Shown here: positions 36,731 through 45,878 of the stretch, in pieces
Layout of the letters: each line of letters starts with the position of its first letter
How positions within the stretch are numbered: the stretch's first letter is position 1
DNA from: Ralstonia thomasii
GTDB taxonomy: Bacteria; Pseudomonadota; Gammaproteobacteria; Burkholderiales; Burkholderiaceae
Length of the DNA: 64,000 nucleotides
Reading direction: 5' to 3' (one strand)
NCBI RefSeq assembly: GCF_958405895.1
Contig: NZ_CATZAR010000021.1
Made by a program: the position numbers and the translations under genes
Notes under the pieces: model-generated
Seen by the model: only the letters and a program-made list of their open reading frames with translations
Told to the model about the DNA's origin: nothing
Database searches by the model: none

Positions 36731-36893
36731 CTTTCTTCTCCCGAAGATACTTTCCCCATCCCCACCAAAGTTGAGAGCAAATCCAGGCTATGTTCAGGGC
36801 GGCAACAAACCAAACGAGTTCATGGTTTGACAGCCAAAGCCATAGGTCGACCATGACAGGAGGCACGTTTTTGACTGCCCAGTTGTTTTGCAT
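36723..36893 (-). CDS. Small membrane protein of the lysis cassette, 56 aa
   Basis: Too short for a 60-residue cutoff but well supported. ATG at 36893; the stop overlaps the endolysin start by 8 bases. One central hydrophobic segment (LVWFVAALNIAWICSQLWWGW, about 26-46), Trp-rich, and a basic tail (KYLREKKGE). Candidate second holin or antiholin, or spanin-like helper. Function inferred from position. Confidence 0.65.
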   Translation of the reverse strand: MQNNWAVKNVPPVMVDLWLWLSNHELVWFVAALNIAWICSQLWWGWGKYLREKKGE

Positions 36894-36915
36894 GAAACCC
36901 CCAAATCACCATGTG

Positions 36916-37023
36916 TTACGAATAAGCCGAGATTGCTTCTTGTGGTGCTGAAGGGAACCACAAGAAGCGGCCGGAGACTTCAATGCCGACCTGCACGCCT
37001 TTCCAGTAAATTGCGTTTTCCAT
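36916..37023 (-). CDS. Possible 35-aa phage peptide
   Basis: ATG at 37021-37023 with AAGGA upstream, TAA at 36916. Sequence begins MENAIYWKGVQVG. It lies directly downstream of the tailspike gene. Short but with a good ribosome site and coding-like composition. Confidence 0.45.
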   Translation of the reverse strand: MENAIYWKGVQVGIEVSGRFLWFPSAPQEAISAYS

Positions 37024-37031
37024 GGTTATCC

Positions 37032-38975
37032 TTATGCGTCAGTGGTGATGCCAACGCCGGGGGCGCTGGAATAGGTGATGGTCATGCTCTGGCCAGGAGG
37101 GATGCGCGCGGTGCAGTTCGTCTGCGTGAAGATGTTTGAGCCATTCACCGCGACGATTGAGACGGTGCCCCCGTTGATATAGGCCGTCTGGTGGCGCGCA
37201 GTAGAATTCGTGTACGTCCAGGGGGAAGCGCCCACTGTCGGAACCGTCTGAACGCCAGTCACACCGATGTTGTTCTCGATGAACTTCGTGCTTCCCGTAC
37301 CGCCGTCCGAGATGGTGCCGCTCGTGTTTCCGAGTAGATGACAGCCTTGGATGACGTACTGATTCGAGGCGCCCGCCGCAATCAGGATGCCCCATTGACC
37401 ATTGCCCGCCTGTCCGGCGTATGCACCGCTGTGCGCGCCGATAACGCTGAAATTCAATACTCCCGCGCCAAATGCGATGCCATTCTGACCGTTGCCGGCA
37501 AAATCGCCACCGAGGATGGTGATGCCGCTCGGGTTGGTCGTGCCGTTATTGAACAACATGCCATTGGCCGCGCATAAAATGGCATGGTGATTGGTGATCT
37601 CGATGCCATCTAGCGCGCCTGTCGAGGACGATTGCACGAAGAAACCGGAGTCGGTATGGCTCGATGTCCAGCATCCTATGAAGTGCAGACGGATGACGAC
37701 GCCGTTTCCGGTCGGCGCGATCGACACGCCGCGCACTGCCGTATCAAAGTAGCTATTGACCGCGTACACTGACGCGACGCTTTGTCCGTTGCCTGGGTTG
37801 ATGAGCAGATCGGCGGTGTGGTGGATGATGTCGCAGTCGGTGATGTTCAGCGCGCCCGTCTGCGTTACTTGAATGCCGGCCGCCGGCTGCTGAGCCGCCG
37901 GAGCATCCATCGTGACCTGGTTGATGTAGGTGTCATTGCCACCATCCACCAGAATGCCGGCCGACCCGGCGCCTGGCGCGGTCGCTGGCCCGAACATATA
38001 GCCGTCTTGAATGCGGCTCGCTGCGGCCGAAGTATCCCGAATCCCGACGAAGTAATTCGACATTGCGAAGTCGCGCAATGTCACTTGACTGCATGCCGAC
38101 TGGAACCGCACGAAGGCCCCGGCCGTGCGCGTCACTGAAGTATCGAAGCCAATCTTTTCGATGACGATGCCTACGCCCGTGCAATTCAGGACATCAAGCG
38201 TCGCGCTATTGGTCTTGATGATGGACGACTTGGGACCGGCGCCGATGAGCTTGAGCGCGGTGGTGATGTTGATGCTGGAGATGACACACGTGCCGCCAGG
38301 GTGGTAAAGATCACCGCTAGCCAGTGCAGTAACGGCCGCCTGGATTGCCGTCGTGTCATCCGTCGCACCGTCAATCTTGCAGCCGAACTGCTTCAGCGAA
38401 ATCGGCCCGGTATATTGGAGCTTCCATCGGCCCCCATCGCTCGCGACGATGATCGTGCCGCCGTTGTCCGTGCTCGTCGTGTCGTTCGGGTCGTACTGGT
38501 ATGCACCGCCGCCGCCATCGTGAGCGGCGTAATAGCCAGTGACAAAGGCCCTGTTGTAGGTTGCCTTGCTCAGACCCCGCAGCGCCGAGATAGAGTCAAC
38601 TATGCGGTTTATCTTGCTCAACAGGCTGGTTGCGAGGGTTCCCCCATCAAAGCCAACCAAAGAAGCACCGGGATTCGTCGCGCCATTGGCGCTCAGATCC
38701 GCATAGCCAGCCGCCGCTGCTGTCTGCTGGTCCCAGATCGTGACGCCATTGGCGTCTTTGACGATTTGTCGGTAGGCGCCGTTTCCGTAGATGATGGCTT
38801 GACCATTCGCGTCCAACGGGACCGGATTGGGATTCGGCGTCTGACTCCCAGGATCTGCCCATGTCGTCGCGGGCGTCGTCGTGTTGGGCAGATAGAACGC
38901 CACAGATCCGTTCGCAAGTGGTGAGCCATTCTGATAGAAGAATGTCTGCTTACCGTTCGGCAGAAGTTGTGGCAT
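37032..38975 (-). CDS. Tailspike protein (beta-helix)
   Basis: 647 residues, close to P22 gp9 (666). An N-terminal head-binding domain (about 1-110; MPQLLPNGKQTFFYQNGSPL and the PVPLDANGQAIIYGNG segment) is followed by a right-handed parallel beta-helix (about 190-560) with pectate-lyase-like repeats and a C-terminal beta domain. Recognises and probably cleaves host surface polysaccharide. The tip sequence decides host range. GAGG lies before the ATG, and two terminator hairpins lie upstream. Confidence 0.88.
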   Translation of the reverse strand: MPQLLPNGKQTFFYQNGSPLANGSVAFYLPNTTTPATTWADPGSQTPNPNPVPLDANGQAIIYGNGAYRQIVKDANGVTIWDQQTAAAAGYADLSANGATNPGASLVGFDGGTLATSLLSKINRIVDSISALRGLSKATYNRAFVTGYYAAHDGGGGAYQYDPNDTTSTDNGGTIIVASDGGRWKLQYTGPISLKQFGCKIDGATDDTTAIQAAVTALASGDLYHPGGTCVISSINITTALKLIGAGPKSSIIKTNSATLDVLNCTGVGIVIEKIGFDTSVTRTAGAFVRFQSACSQVTLRDFAMSNYFVGIRDTSAAASRIQDGYMFGPATAPGAGSAGILVDGGNDTYINQVTMDAPAAQQPAAGIQVTQTGALNITDCDIIHHTADLLINPGNGQSVASVYAVNSYFDTAVRGVSIAPTGNGVVIRLHFIGCWTSSHTDSGFFVQSSSTGALDGIEITNHHAILCAANGMLFNNGTTNPSGITILGGDFAGNGQNGIAFGAGVLNFSVIGAHSGAYAGQAGNGQWGILIAAGASNQYVIQGCHLLGNTSGTISDGGTGSTKFIENNIGVTGVQTVPTVGASPWTYTNSTARHQTAYINGGTVSIVAVNGSNIFTQTNCTARIPPGQSMTITYSSAPGVGITTDA

Positions 38976-38984
38976 GGGGCCTCA

Positions 38985-39043
38985 AAACAAAAAGGCCACC
39001 CGGAGGTAGCCTAAAATGAGAAAACCCCGCACTTGGCGGGGTT
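38985..39043 (-). terminator. Tandem terminators upstream of tailspike
   Basis: Reading leftward: stem 39043-39036/39030-39023 (8 bp) then TTTT, followed by stem 39012-39005/39000-38993 (one G-T) then a T run (38992-38985). Both lie in the 78 bases between the J-domain gene start and the tailspike ATG. Confidence 0.75.
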
Positions 39044-39053
39044 GGAGGGTTCA

Positions 39054-39431
39054 ATGGACTGCAGTTATTACGAGGTCCTGATGGTGACGCGCGACGCGTC
39101 TCCGGAGGTCATCAGAGCGGCATACAAAGCGCTGTCGCAGAAATGGCATCCGGACCGCAACGAACATCCGGATGCCCCGCAAATCATGACGTTGCTCAAC
39201 CAGGCGTACGAGGAACTCTCCGACCCTGATAGGCGGCTTGCATACGATGCTTGGATTGCCGCCGGATGCCCCGCGGACCCGATTCCGGAACCGCCCAAGT
39301 CTCAGGCTTTCGATGTTGATGAAGAAAAGCTGCGCGAAGGCCTTGCAGTCCTCGAGGCCCGCAAAAAGAAATACCCAAAATTCGGAAAAATGATGATCTG
39401 GGCGCTCATCGTGAGCGCCATCACTTCGTGA
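39054..39431 (+). CDS. Phage J-domain (DnaJ-like) protein with hydrophobic tail
   Basis: 125 residues on the plus strand, opposite to the late genes, inserted between the ejection protein and tailspike genes. J-domain at about 4-70 with HPD at 32-34 (KWHPDRN) and the helix IV segment AYEELSDPDRRLAYD, so it should stimulate a Hsp70. No Gly/Phe or Cys-rich domain. It ends in a hydrophobic stretch (about 111-125, FGKMMIWALIVSAITS), possibly a tail anchor. GGAGGG lies before the ATG. The 3' end overlaps the convergent ejection gene by 11 bases. This reads as a moron gene. Confidence 0.88.
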   Translation: MDCSYYEVLMVTRDASPEVIRAAYKALSQKWHPDRNEHPDAPQIMTLLNQAYEELSDPDRRLAYDAWIAAGCPADPIPEPPKSQAFDVDEEKLREGLAVLEARKKKYPKFGKMMIWALIVSAITS

Positions 39432-42084
39432 CCGGTTTCGGGTTGCCCATTAGTGCGCGCAGCTTGTTTGCATTGGCTGCATCAATCCTCGTGGCCATCT
39501 TCGTGGCTGCAGAAGAACCAAAGGTTGAACCGGCCGCCGTTCCCGCAACCATGCCTGGATAGCCGCCAATCGCATGACCAATCGCCCCGCCAAGACCTGA
39601 ACCAATTGCGGCAGGAGCCCAAATCATCCCGCGCTGCAAGATGTTGTGGCCTTGAACGGCAGCCCCAGGATATGCGGAAGGTGTTTGTAGGATGTGGCCG
39701 CCGCGGTTCAAGGTCTCGAACTTCGAGATTTCCTCGGGGCTGAACACTAGCGCCATCTTCGACGCCTGGTTGTTGAGCTCGCGGGTCACGTTCGACGCAT
39801 TCCACATGGACGGCCCGTTTTGTGTACCCCCGCGGTCACCAGCGGCGTAGATCTGCCGTGCCAACTGACCCTTGATCTCGGCGAGCGCTTGTTGCCCTTG
39901 CGGCTGCAGCTCGTCCGGTAGATTCCTAAGCGTATCGATGACATGCGAAAACTGAGCCGTCGGCATGCTCGTCAGCTTCGCGCCGATCTTCTCGTCCGGC
40001 ACTGCCTTATTAATGCCATCTGGGCCCGATTCGCTGATTAGAGAGGAGATACCTTTTGGGTTATCGAGCGTATTCTTGCGTTCAGCATGCAAAGCGCGGG
40101 CTTGGGCATAGATATCGTCGCCGCCAGCCTTGGCCACGTCCATGTCTAGCGATTCCTTGATTTTGCCGATCAAACCAGAGTTCTGGGGGGACCATTGGCT
40201 GTTTAGGTATTGGCGCATTCCCTCGGCTTGCTGCGCCGAAATCGGCTGGATGTTGCCATCGTCCCCGACAATGCCCTGCTCTTTCATGTAGGCGCGAATG
40301 CCGCGGCGTAGGGCTGTGTTCTCAGCCTTGCCAGCAAACACGGAATCCGTATCCATGAGCTTTCCGAAGCCCGCTGGATTGACGTCTGCAGCGCCTTGTG
40401 CGCGCTGATCGGCCGCTTGATACAGACCACGCACACGGTTGTCGTAGTGCTCCGACAGAGCCTGTAGAGGTGCCCGTACGTTTTGCCCAATCCCCTCTGG
40501 TGACGTGGAAGTCGCGCCAGTATCAGAAACGATCTGGCTTGCATATTTCTTGAGCGCGCCTTGCTCGTTAGCCAATTGCTCTCGCATAGCCTCGCCCATG
40601 GGGCTATCCAACTTCGCGTGCTGGAATTCTTGGCCGGCTGTGAACTTGTCGCCAGTAATCGCGCTTTGCCGTTGGCTCGTGAGGCCCAGTTCGCGCATCG
40701 TGTCGATGTTTGCCTGCTGTTCAAGAACAGAAAGACTCGTCTTCGGCTTGGGAATGTCCGGAGCCTCGAACTTGGGAACGGTGACCGGCGCCTGGGCCGT
40801 TCCTTGCGAAGTGCTCGAGGTTGCAGCCGAGGTTGCTGCGGGGCTGACTTGGCGGAACGTGCCATCGCCATTTGGGACATATTTCGGCTTATCAGCAGCA
40901 CTGACCGCAGCGGCGCCCTGAGTTGAAGCGTTGCCAAAAGGAACGCCTCCGGGAAACGGATTCGGATTGGCGCGCACGTAACCCAGCTTTTCGGCCAGAG
41001 AGTTCACTCCATTGCCGATCGCATCAATTGCATCCGATGCAACACGTCCGATCTTGGGTAACAACACGTTCCCGACACCCCCCAGCGCTGCACCTGAAGC
41101 TACTTGATTGACCAGAGGAGCATCACTCTGGCTTGAGGTCGCAGCACCGGCTAGACCGCCTTGGATTGCACCGTTGATCGCGTTTGCCAGTGTGTTTGTG
41201 CCCTGGACCGCCTTGAGGGATAAAAGCGGCGCAGTAGCAGCCAAGCTGCCTGCGACATTGGAGTTCTGGGCGACACGGCTGGCGACATTCTCTCCGCCAT
41301 ACTTCGCATTGAAGTCAGCGTTGTGCTGGTTGACGATCGCATCAATGCTTGGCTTGTAGTTCGTTCCGGCTAGCTTGTCGAGCAACCATGCGGCACCCTG
41401 TACGCCAGAATCCGTGACACCCTGAAAGCCCCGGTAGATGCCGGCCGGAACGGCCATGGCACTGTCTACTAGGGAGGGCTGCGGCTGAGCTGGGTTGGCT
41501 GATGGCTGGGAAGCGGCCGCGCCGGCGTGGCGCTCTATCTGATCTGGTGCCGTCGACGGGGTCGCATCCCATCGCACCTTCGATGGATCGATACCAGAGG
41601 AAATGGACGGCACCGTCTTGGCATTTGGACCGTTGTCCCAAGAGATCTTCGACGGATCGATATCGATGCCGCGCGCTTCCCGAACACTCTGGGTTGCGTC
41701 GGCGAGCTTGCTGCCGTAGTTGGTATCTTCGGCGTAGCCGCCCTTCTGTCCCGGCTTCAGCGCTTTCGCATAAGCGCCGGCATCAGGACCAGCGCCGACC
41801 GCACCGGGAAACTTGTTCGCAATGAGGTTCGAGAAGTCGGAGCTGAACTGCTGTGGATTCTGGTATGCGCGGTACTGATCGGTAGAACCCGTGACGTTGT
41901 CAGTGGCGGCAACGCCTGGGCCCTTGATGTTCCCCAAGTTGTTCGTCCCAGGCACGACAGACTTGCCCCAGCCAGTCTCCAGACCCCACTGGCCAAGAAT
42001 GACGGACGGATCAACGCCGATCTTGTCTGATACAGCCTGAGCTGCTGCCAGGTTGTCCTGGATGAACTTCTTGATGTCGCTCAT
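39421..42084 (-). CDS. Large ejection (gp16-position) protein with N-terminal lytic domain
   Basis: 887 residues. The N-terminal ~130 residues resemble a FlgJ/lysozyme-like glucosaminidase domain (QWGLETGWGKS with Glu36; NNLGNIKG), so it likely opens peptidoglycan as DNA enters. The rest is Ala/Gln/Asn-rich with a long helical, low-complexity middle and a Gly/Ala-rich hydrophobic stretch near the C-terminus (about 840-880). Position equals P22 gene 16. Co-ejected into the host. Its start overlaps the previous stop (ATGA). Confidence 0.8.
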   Translation of the reverse strand: MSDIKKFIQDNLAAAQAVSDKIGVDPSVILGQWGLETGWGKSVVPGTNNLGNIKGPGVAATDNVTGSTDQYRAYQNPQQFSSDFSNLIANKFPGAVGAGPDAGAYAKALKPGQKGGYAEDTNYGSKLADATQSVREARGIDIDPSKISWDNGPNAKTVPSISSGIDPSKVRWDATPSTAPDQIERHAGAAASQPSANPAQPQPSLVDSAMAVPAGIYRGFQGVTDSGVQGAAWLLDKLAGTNYKPSIDAIVNQHNADFNAKYGGENVASRVAQNSNVAGSLAATAPLLSLKAVQGTNTLANAINGAIQGGLAGAATSSQSDAPLVNQVASGAALGGVGNVLLPKIGRVASDAIDAIGNGVNSLAEKLGYVRANPNPFPGGVPFGNASTQGAAAVSAADKPKYVPNGDGTFRQVSPAATSAATSSTSQGTAQAPVTVPKFEAPDIPKPKTSLSVLEQQANIDTMRELGLTSQRQSAITGDKFTAGQEFQHAKLDSPMGEAMREQLANEQGALKKYASQIVSDTGATSTSPEGIGQNVRAPLQALSEHYDNRVRGLYQAADQRAQGAADVNPAGFGKLMDTDSVFAGKAENTALRRGIRAYMKEQGIVGDDGNIQPISAQQAEGMRQYLNSQWSPQNSGLIGKIKESLDMDVAKAGGDDIYAQARALHAERKNTLDNPKGISSLISESGPDGINKAVPDEKIGAKLTSMPTAQFSHVIDTLRNLPDELQPQGQQALAEIKGQLARQIYAAGDRGGTQNGPSMWNASNVTRELNNQASKMALVFSPEEISKFETLNRGGHILQTPSAYPGAAVQGHNILQRGMIWAPAAIGSGLGGAIGHAIGGYPGMVAGTAAGSTFGSSAATKMATRIDAANANKLRALMGNPKPVTK

Positions 42085-43478
42085 TGGTAGTCGACAGAAC
42101 CGTCAGAGTACTGCACGACCTTACGGCCGTTATAGGTGCCGGTTTTGACCGGTTTGATCTGGCCCGTAAAGGCCCGCATCGTCGGGCTGGCGTTCCATGC
42201 GGCGTTGAAGTCTGCAGGGTTGTTGCCCTTATTCACGAAGTCCCGATAGGCCTGCTGCTCGCGTCCAAGGTTGGTGTTCATGCCGCCGATGAAGTCGAAC
42301 AGCTTCGGAATAGCGCGCGGATCGTTTTCCAGGTTCGGGTTGTTCTTCAGGAACTGTTCGACGTTGGCGACAGCACCGGTACCATTAAAGTTAGCCTGCA
42401 TCTGCTGGATGGCATTCTGCAGCAGTACTTTCTGCAGGACCTGCGTATTTCCAAGATTGCCGCCCGCGATCGCATCCACCACCGATTGCGGCATGCCTGG
42501 AATCGCCTGAGCACGTCGGGCGAGATCCGCACGGGCAACGCCTCCCCCACCCGTACGCACGCTATCGAGCAGATCCTGGGCCTCGCTGAGGTAGTGCGAG
42601 GAGTTCTGGGCCGCCGTGACGCGCGTATTCAGCCCCTGCTCGTACTGCGCTGCAGTCTGCTGAGAGGCCTGGTTGTAAGGCGAAAGACCGGTTTGCACGC
42701 CCCCCGTCTTATTTGCCTGATCGACGAACTGACCGCGCGTTCCGTACAGCGGCGCGCCCTGCTGGTTAATGCCGACCTGAGTGGGTGTCGAGGCGCCTTC
42801 CGGCGTCAACCCCTTGTTGTAGACGGCCACCGGGCTACCGATCGGTGCGCCGCTGGCCAAACGGGTATTGGTGATCGCCACGTTAGGGCCGGTATCAACT
42901 GAACCACCGCCAGGGGTCATGGATTCCAGTTGCGCGCCGGCGTCTTGGATAGTCGCGATCTTGGAGGCCAAGAACGGCTTGAGTTGAGACTGATCGGTCG
43001 GAATCCCTGATTCGAACTGATCGATGACATTCTGCGGCAGGCCGAAGTTCTTGCCCATCGACGTGGCGGCATTGATCAAGTCATCACGGTTGAGGTCGGG
43101 CTTGTTCAGCAGCGTGCCCATCTGCTGAGTGATCATCCCAAGGCGCTGCTTTTTAAGGTCTAGCGACGTAGTGTCATTCTGGATCTGCGAACCCTGCTGC
43201 TGCAGATTCGTGCCAGTCGCAGCTTGAAGGTTGTAGGCTGCGCGCGGATCTTGCGCGAGGTCTGACTGAACACCACTGAGATTCACAGAACCGTCTGCTC
43301 CAGTGTTGCGCTGGATTGCTTGAGAGACGGCCTGGTTCGCGTTCATCGATTGCTGCAGTTGGTTGCTGTTCAGGTTCATGTACTTGAACTGAGCAGCCTG
43401 CATCGCTGTCTGCAGAGGGTTATTTTCCGGCGTCGCTAGCTTGAGCGGAATCGAGGGATCAAGTGGCATGACATTCAA
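42081..43478 (-). CDS. DNA ejection protein (gp20 position)
   Basis: 465 residues, rich in Gln, Asn and Ala with long helical segments (NLNSNQLQQSMNANQAVSQAI) and a final SDGSVDYQ. No catalytic motif. Composition, place between gp7- and gp16-like genes and four-base overlaps on both sides argue for an internal virion protein. Confidence 0.75.
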   Translation of the reverse strand: MNVMPLDPSIPLKLATPENNPLQTAMQAAQFKYMNLNSNQLQQSMNANQAVSQAIQRNTGADGSVNLSGVQSDLAQDPRAAYNLQAATGTNLQQQGSQIQNDTTSLDLKKQRLGMITQQMGTLLNKPDLNRDDLINAATSMGKNFGLPQNVIDQFESGIPTDQSQLKPFLASKIATIQDAGAQLESMTPGGGSVDTGPNVAITNTRLASGAPIGSPVAVYNKGLTPEGASTPTQVGINQQGAPLYGTRGQFVDQANKTGGVQTGLSPYNQASQQTAAQYEQGLNTRVTAAQNSSHYLSEAQDLLDSVRTGGGGVARADLARRAQAIPGMPQSVVDAIAGGNLGNTQVLQKVLLQNAIQQMQANFNGTGAVANVEQFLKNNPNLENDPRAIPKLFDFIGGMNTNLGREQQAYRDFVNKGNNPADFNAAWNASPTMRAFTGQIKPVKTGTYNGRKVVQYSDGSVDYQ

Positions 43479-44560
43479 CCGTAGGCAGCGGGATCGTTGA
43501 AGTAGGTGCTCGTGTCATTGGGATTGAATCGGGTACCCCAAGAACCTGACTGAGTGGCGTTGTTCTGCGTCAAACCATATAGCAGCGCATTACTCCCCAC
43601 CCCGTTGAGCCCACTGGAAAGCGCATTCGCTGACCCGACGCGACCGGCCGCCGAGGCATTCGCACCACTCATCATGGTGTCGCCTATGCTGTTCATACTC
43701 GTAGCACCAAGCGAGCCATTCGTCGCGGCCGCGTTCTGTCCGCTGCTGACCAGGTTCCAAAGGCGATTGACGCGGTTGGCGGCCGAACCATAGTTCGTGT
43801 TGAACGTGTTCAGGGCGCGGCTAAACACATCGTTGTAGGTTGAATCTGCCAGACCAGTCGCATAGTCTGCAGCGCCACGGATATTCGCACCGGACACCCC
43901 AAGACCTTTGGCGGCAGCGCTGCTATTGATCCCCTGCATCCCTTGGTTGAAAGTGAACTGATAGCCAGGAGTCGCGCGCGCTTGCTCAGCAGTTGGAGCG
44001 GTGAATGTCTGGTTCAGGATGTTGTTCGGGTCAACCTCCCAATTGCCCATCGAGTTCGACTGCTGGCGTTGCATTGCAGAGTCGACGGCTGAATTCAGGC
44101 CGTTATAGTCGATGTTGGTAGTCGTCGATCCGCCTGGATGGATGGCATCAAGGTTATAGCTCCATCCGTTATCCGCGCCGCCCCACGTCCTGAAATTGGG
44201 ATCGATGGTTACGCCACTTTCAGTCGTGTGCGTGTACTGCGGCAATAGGTTCTGATAGATCTGATCTCGCGTCTGCATCGGCGCTGCATTGGGATTCACG
44301 TGATAACCCATTGCCTGCAGCAGCGGATTGATCGCGGACGATCCGAGATTCAGGTATGGCCGCAGATTGGCTTGCGTCTGCTGCCACTGCGCGTTCTGCA
44401 TATTCGCAGCGCGATTGGCGGCATCAGCCTGAGTCTGAGCAGCGTCGCTGGCGGCCCCAGAAGACATTGCAGCGCCGGCAAGACCAGCCGCGGCAGAAAC
44501 CCCGATCGCTGCGGCCACCTCGAAAGTGTGGCCTTGCAATTTGCGTTTCATGTAGAGCAT
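43475..44560 (-). CDS. DNA ejection protein (gp7 position)
   Basis: 361 residues. An N-terminal hydrophobic, small-residue stretch (AAAIGVSAAAGLAGAAMSSGAAS, about 15-37) then an Asn/Gln/Ser-rich body typical of the first P22-type ejection protein. ATG at 44560 follows GGGAG and comes two bases after the GNAT gene stop. Confidence 0.75.
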   Translation of the reverse strand: MLYMKRKLQGHTFEVAAAIGVSAAAGLAGAAMSSGAASDAAQTQADAANRAANMQNAQWQQTQANLRPYLNLGSSAINPLLQAMGYHVNPNAAPMQTRDQIYQNLLPQYTHTTESGVTIDPNFRTWGGADNGWSYNLDAIHPGGSTTTNIDYNGLNSAVDSAMQRQQSNSMGNWEVDPNNILNQTFTAPTAEQARATPGYQFTFNQGMQGINSSAAAKGLGVSGANIRGAADYATGLADSTYNDVFSRALNTFNTNYGSAANRVNRLWNLVSSGQNAAATNGSLGATSMNSIGDTMMSGANASAAGRVGSANALSSGLNGVGSNALLYGLTQNNATQSGSWGTRFNPNDTSTYFNDPAAYG

Positions 44561-44561
44561 G

Positions 44562-45023
44562 TCAGCTCCCAATCCACTTGGTGTAGGTCATCTCGACCGC
44601 CTCGAATTTGCGACGCCGAAAGATCGCGCCAATATCCTTGTGCAACTTTGTTCCCATGAACCAGCGCTGCACGCCGCGGCGCTTCAGTTCCGCTTCCATC
44701 CGGTCGATCATCAGCAGGACACCTTTCGCATTCGCATCCCGTCGATCGGGGCGCACGAACAGAATGTCCATGTGGCATGTCAGGCAAGTCTCATAGTGCA
44801 GCCCAGGAGCGATGAACCCGATGACGTAGCCGATCAATTGGCCCGCCTCACGCAACGTCACGTAGATCAGTTCTCCAGCACGCTCACGAGCGTCATAGAC
44901 ATGCCACTGAGGTCGGAGGGGGACCTTGTCCCTGTTCAGGGCCAGCTCTTCGTAGTGCGTGCCCAGTAGGCGCTTCAACTCTTCCACTTGGGACATGAAC
45001 GGCTCGACGTGTGCAGTGATCAT
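44562..45023 (-). CDS. GNAT-family N-acetyltransferase in virion operon
   Basis: 153 residues. GNAT fold pattern with beta4 LIGYVIGFI, a motif A-like region (ILFVRPDRRDANAKGVLLMIDRMEAEL) and late beta strand VQRWFMGTK. The acetyl-CoA loop is degenerate. Starts inside the end of the hydroxylase-like gene (four-base overlap), so the two are made together. Such genes recur beside ejection genes in podoviruses; the acceptor is unknown, possibly a host or virion protein. Confidence 0.82.
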   Translation of the reverse strand: MITAHVEPFMSQVEELKRLLGTHYEELALNRDKVPLRPQWHVYDARERAGELIYVTLREAGQLIGYVIGFIAPGLHYETCLTCHMDILFVRPDRRDANAKGVLLMIDRMEAELKRRGVQRWFMGTKLHKDIGAIFRRRKFEAVEMTYTKWIGS

Positions 45024-45598
45024 CGGCTCGTCCGAATGTCCACGATGAGATGAATACGAGCGAAAGCGCTGTTGTTGACCACCTCATGCTCGAGTTTGTT
45101 GTTGAACCACCAGACCTCGCCTGGGCGCATGTTTACGTGCTCGTCCTCGCACCGGAAATCGGAGCCAGGCGCAGACTGCAGGACGACATGGAAGCGCGTG
45201 TAGTATTCGGCGTGAGCTGCGGTGTCAGCATGCGGATAGATGCCGCCGCCAGGATTGACCTTATTGATCATGCAGCGACCGAGGCGTTCGCCTTGGACCC
45301 GCGTCATCAGATTCATGATCAGCGGGCGCGCTTCGTGCAACGTTTTGTACGCCGGGTAGTCGATGCACTCGTGCTGGTCGTAGCCAGGCAACTTGTTCTG
45401 CTTATACAGCTCAACATCCTCGTCTGACAGCGTGTGCCGCTCGGGAAACCGAAGGAAGATGGTTTCGACTTCACCGAACGGGCCTTGCGGATATTTGCGC
45501 AGATAGTCGTCTACTTGCCACAGTTCCGGCCGGCGCTGAATCGCCAGCAACAGCGGAACAATGTCGACCCCTCCAGCCAATTGCATGAAGTGCTTCAC
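45020..45598 (-). CDS. Asp/Asn beta-hydroxylase-like 2-oxoglutarate dioxygenase
   Basis: 192 residues. Double-stranded beta-helix pattern of the aspartyl/asparaginyl beta-hydroxylase family with Fe(II) ligands H123, D125 (YPHADTAAH) and H171 (NNKLEHEVVN), and Arg181 for 2-oxoglutarate in ARIHLIVDIR. The FNN...EHEVVNNS segment is characteristic. Would hydroxylate Asp, Asn, Pro or a small substrate using O2, Fe and 2OG. Lies in the structural operon directly before the GNAT gene. The substrate is unknown. Confidence 0.85.
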   Translation of the reverse strand: MKHFMQLAGGVDIVPLLLAIQRRPELWQVDDYLRKYPQGPFGEVETIFLRFPERHTLSDEDVELYKQNKLPGYDQHECIDYPAYKTLHEARPLIMNLMTRVQGERLGRCMINKVNPGGGIYPHADTAAHAEYYTRFHVVLQSAPGSDFRCEDEHVNMRPGEVWWFNNKLEHEVVNNSAFARIHLIVDIRTSR

Positions 45599-45617
45599 AA
45601 GAACGTCCTTTTGCTCG

Positions 45618-45878
45618 TCATGACGGAATGAAAGTCATCGTGGGAGCTGCGGTGTATGTCACGCGCACGGAGTCACCAGCAGCGACATATGTCGGCCCAG
45701 CAGTGATCCCCAGTCCGACATACGAGCCATCGCGCGCGTATTCCATGAGAGACACGGTGCCACCAGTCGTAATCAACTGGCCGCTTCGCGTGGCGGTGAA
45801 TACGAATGGTGATGCACTCACTGATACAGATTGAGCTGCCCCAGATGTCGACCTGTACAACTCACCTAGATGCGGCAT
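45618..45878 (-). CDS. Small phage virion-operon protein, 86 aa
   Basis: Ser/Thr/Gly-rich, mostly beta composition (SGAAQSVSVSASPFVFTATRSGQL). Begins one base inside the preceding 110-residue gene. No domain recognised; composition suggests a capsid or tail component. Confidence 0.65.
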   Translation of the reverse strand: MPHLGELYRSTSGAAQSVSVSASPFVFTATRSGQLITTGGTVSLMEYARDGSYVGLGITAGPTYVAAGDSVRVTYTAAPTMTFIPS

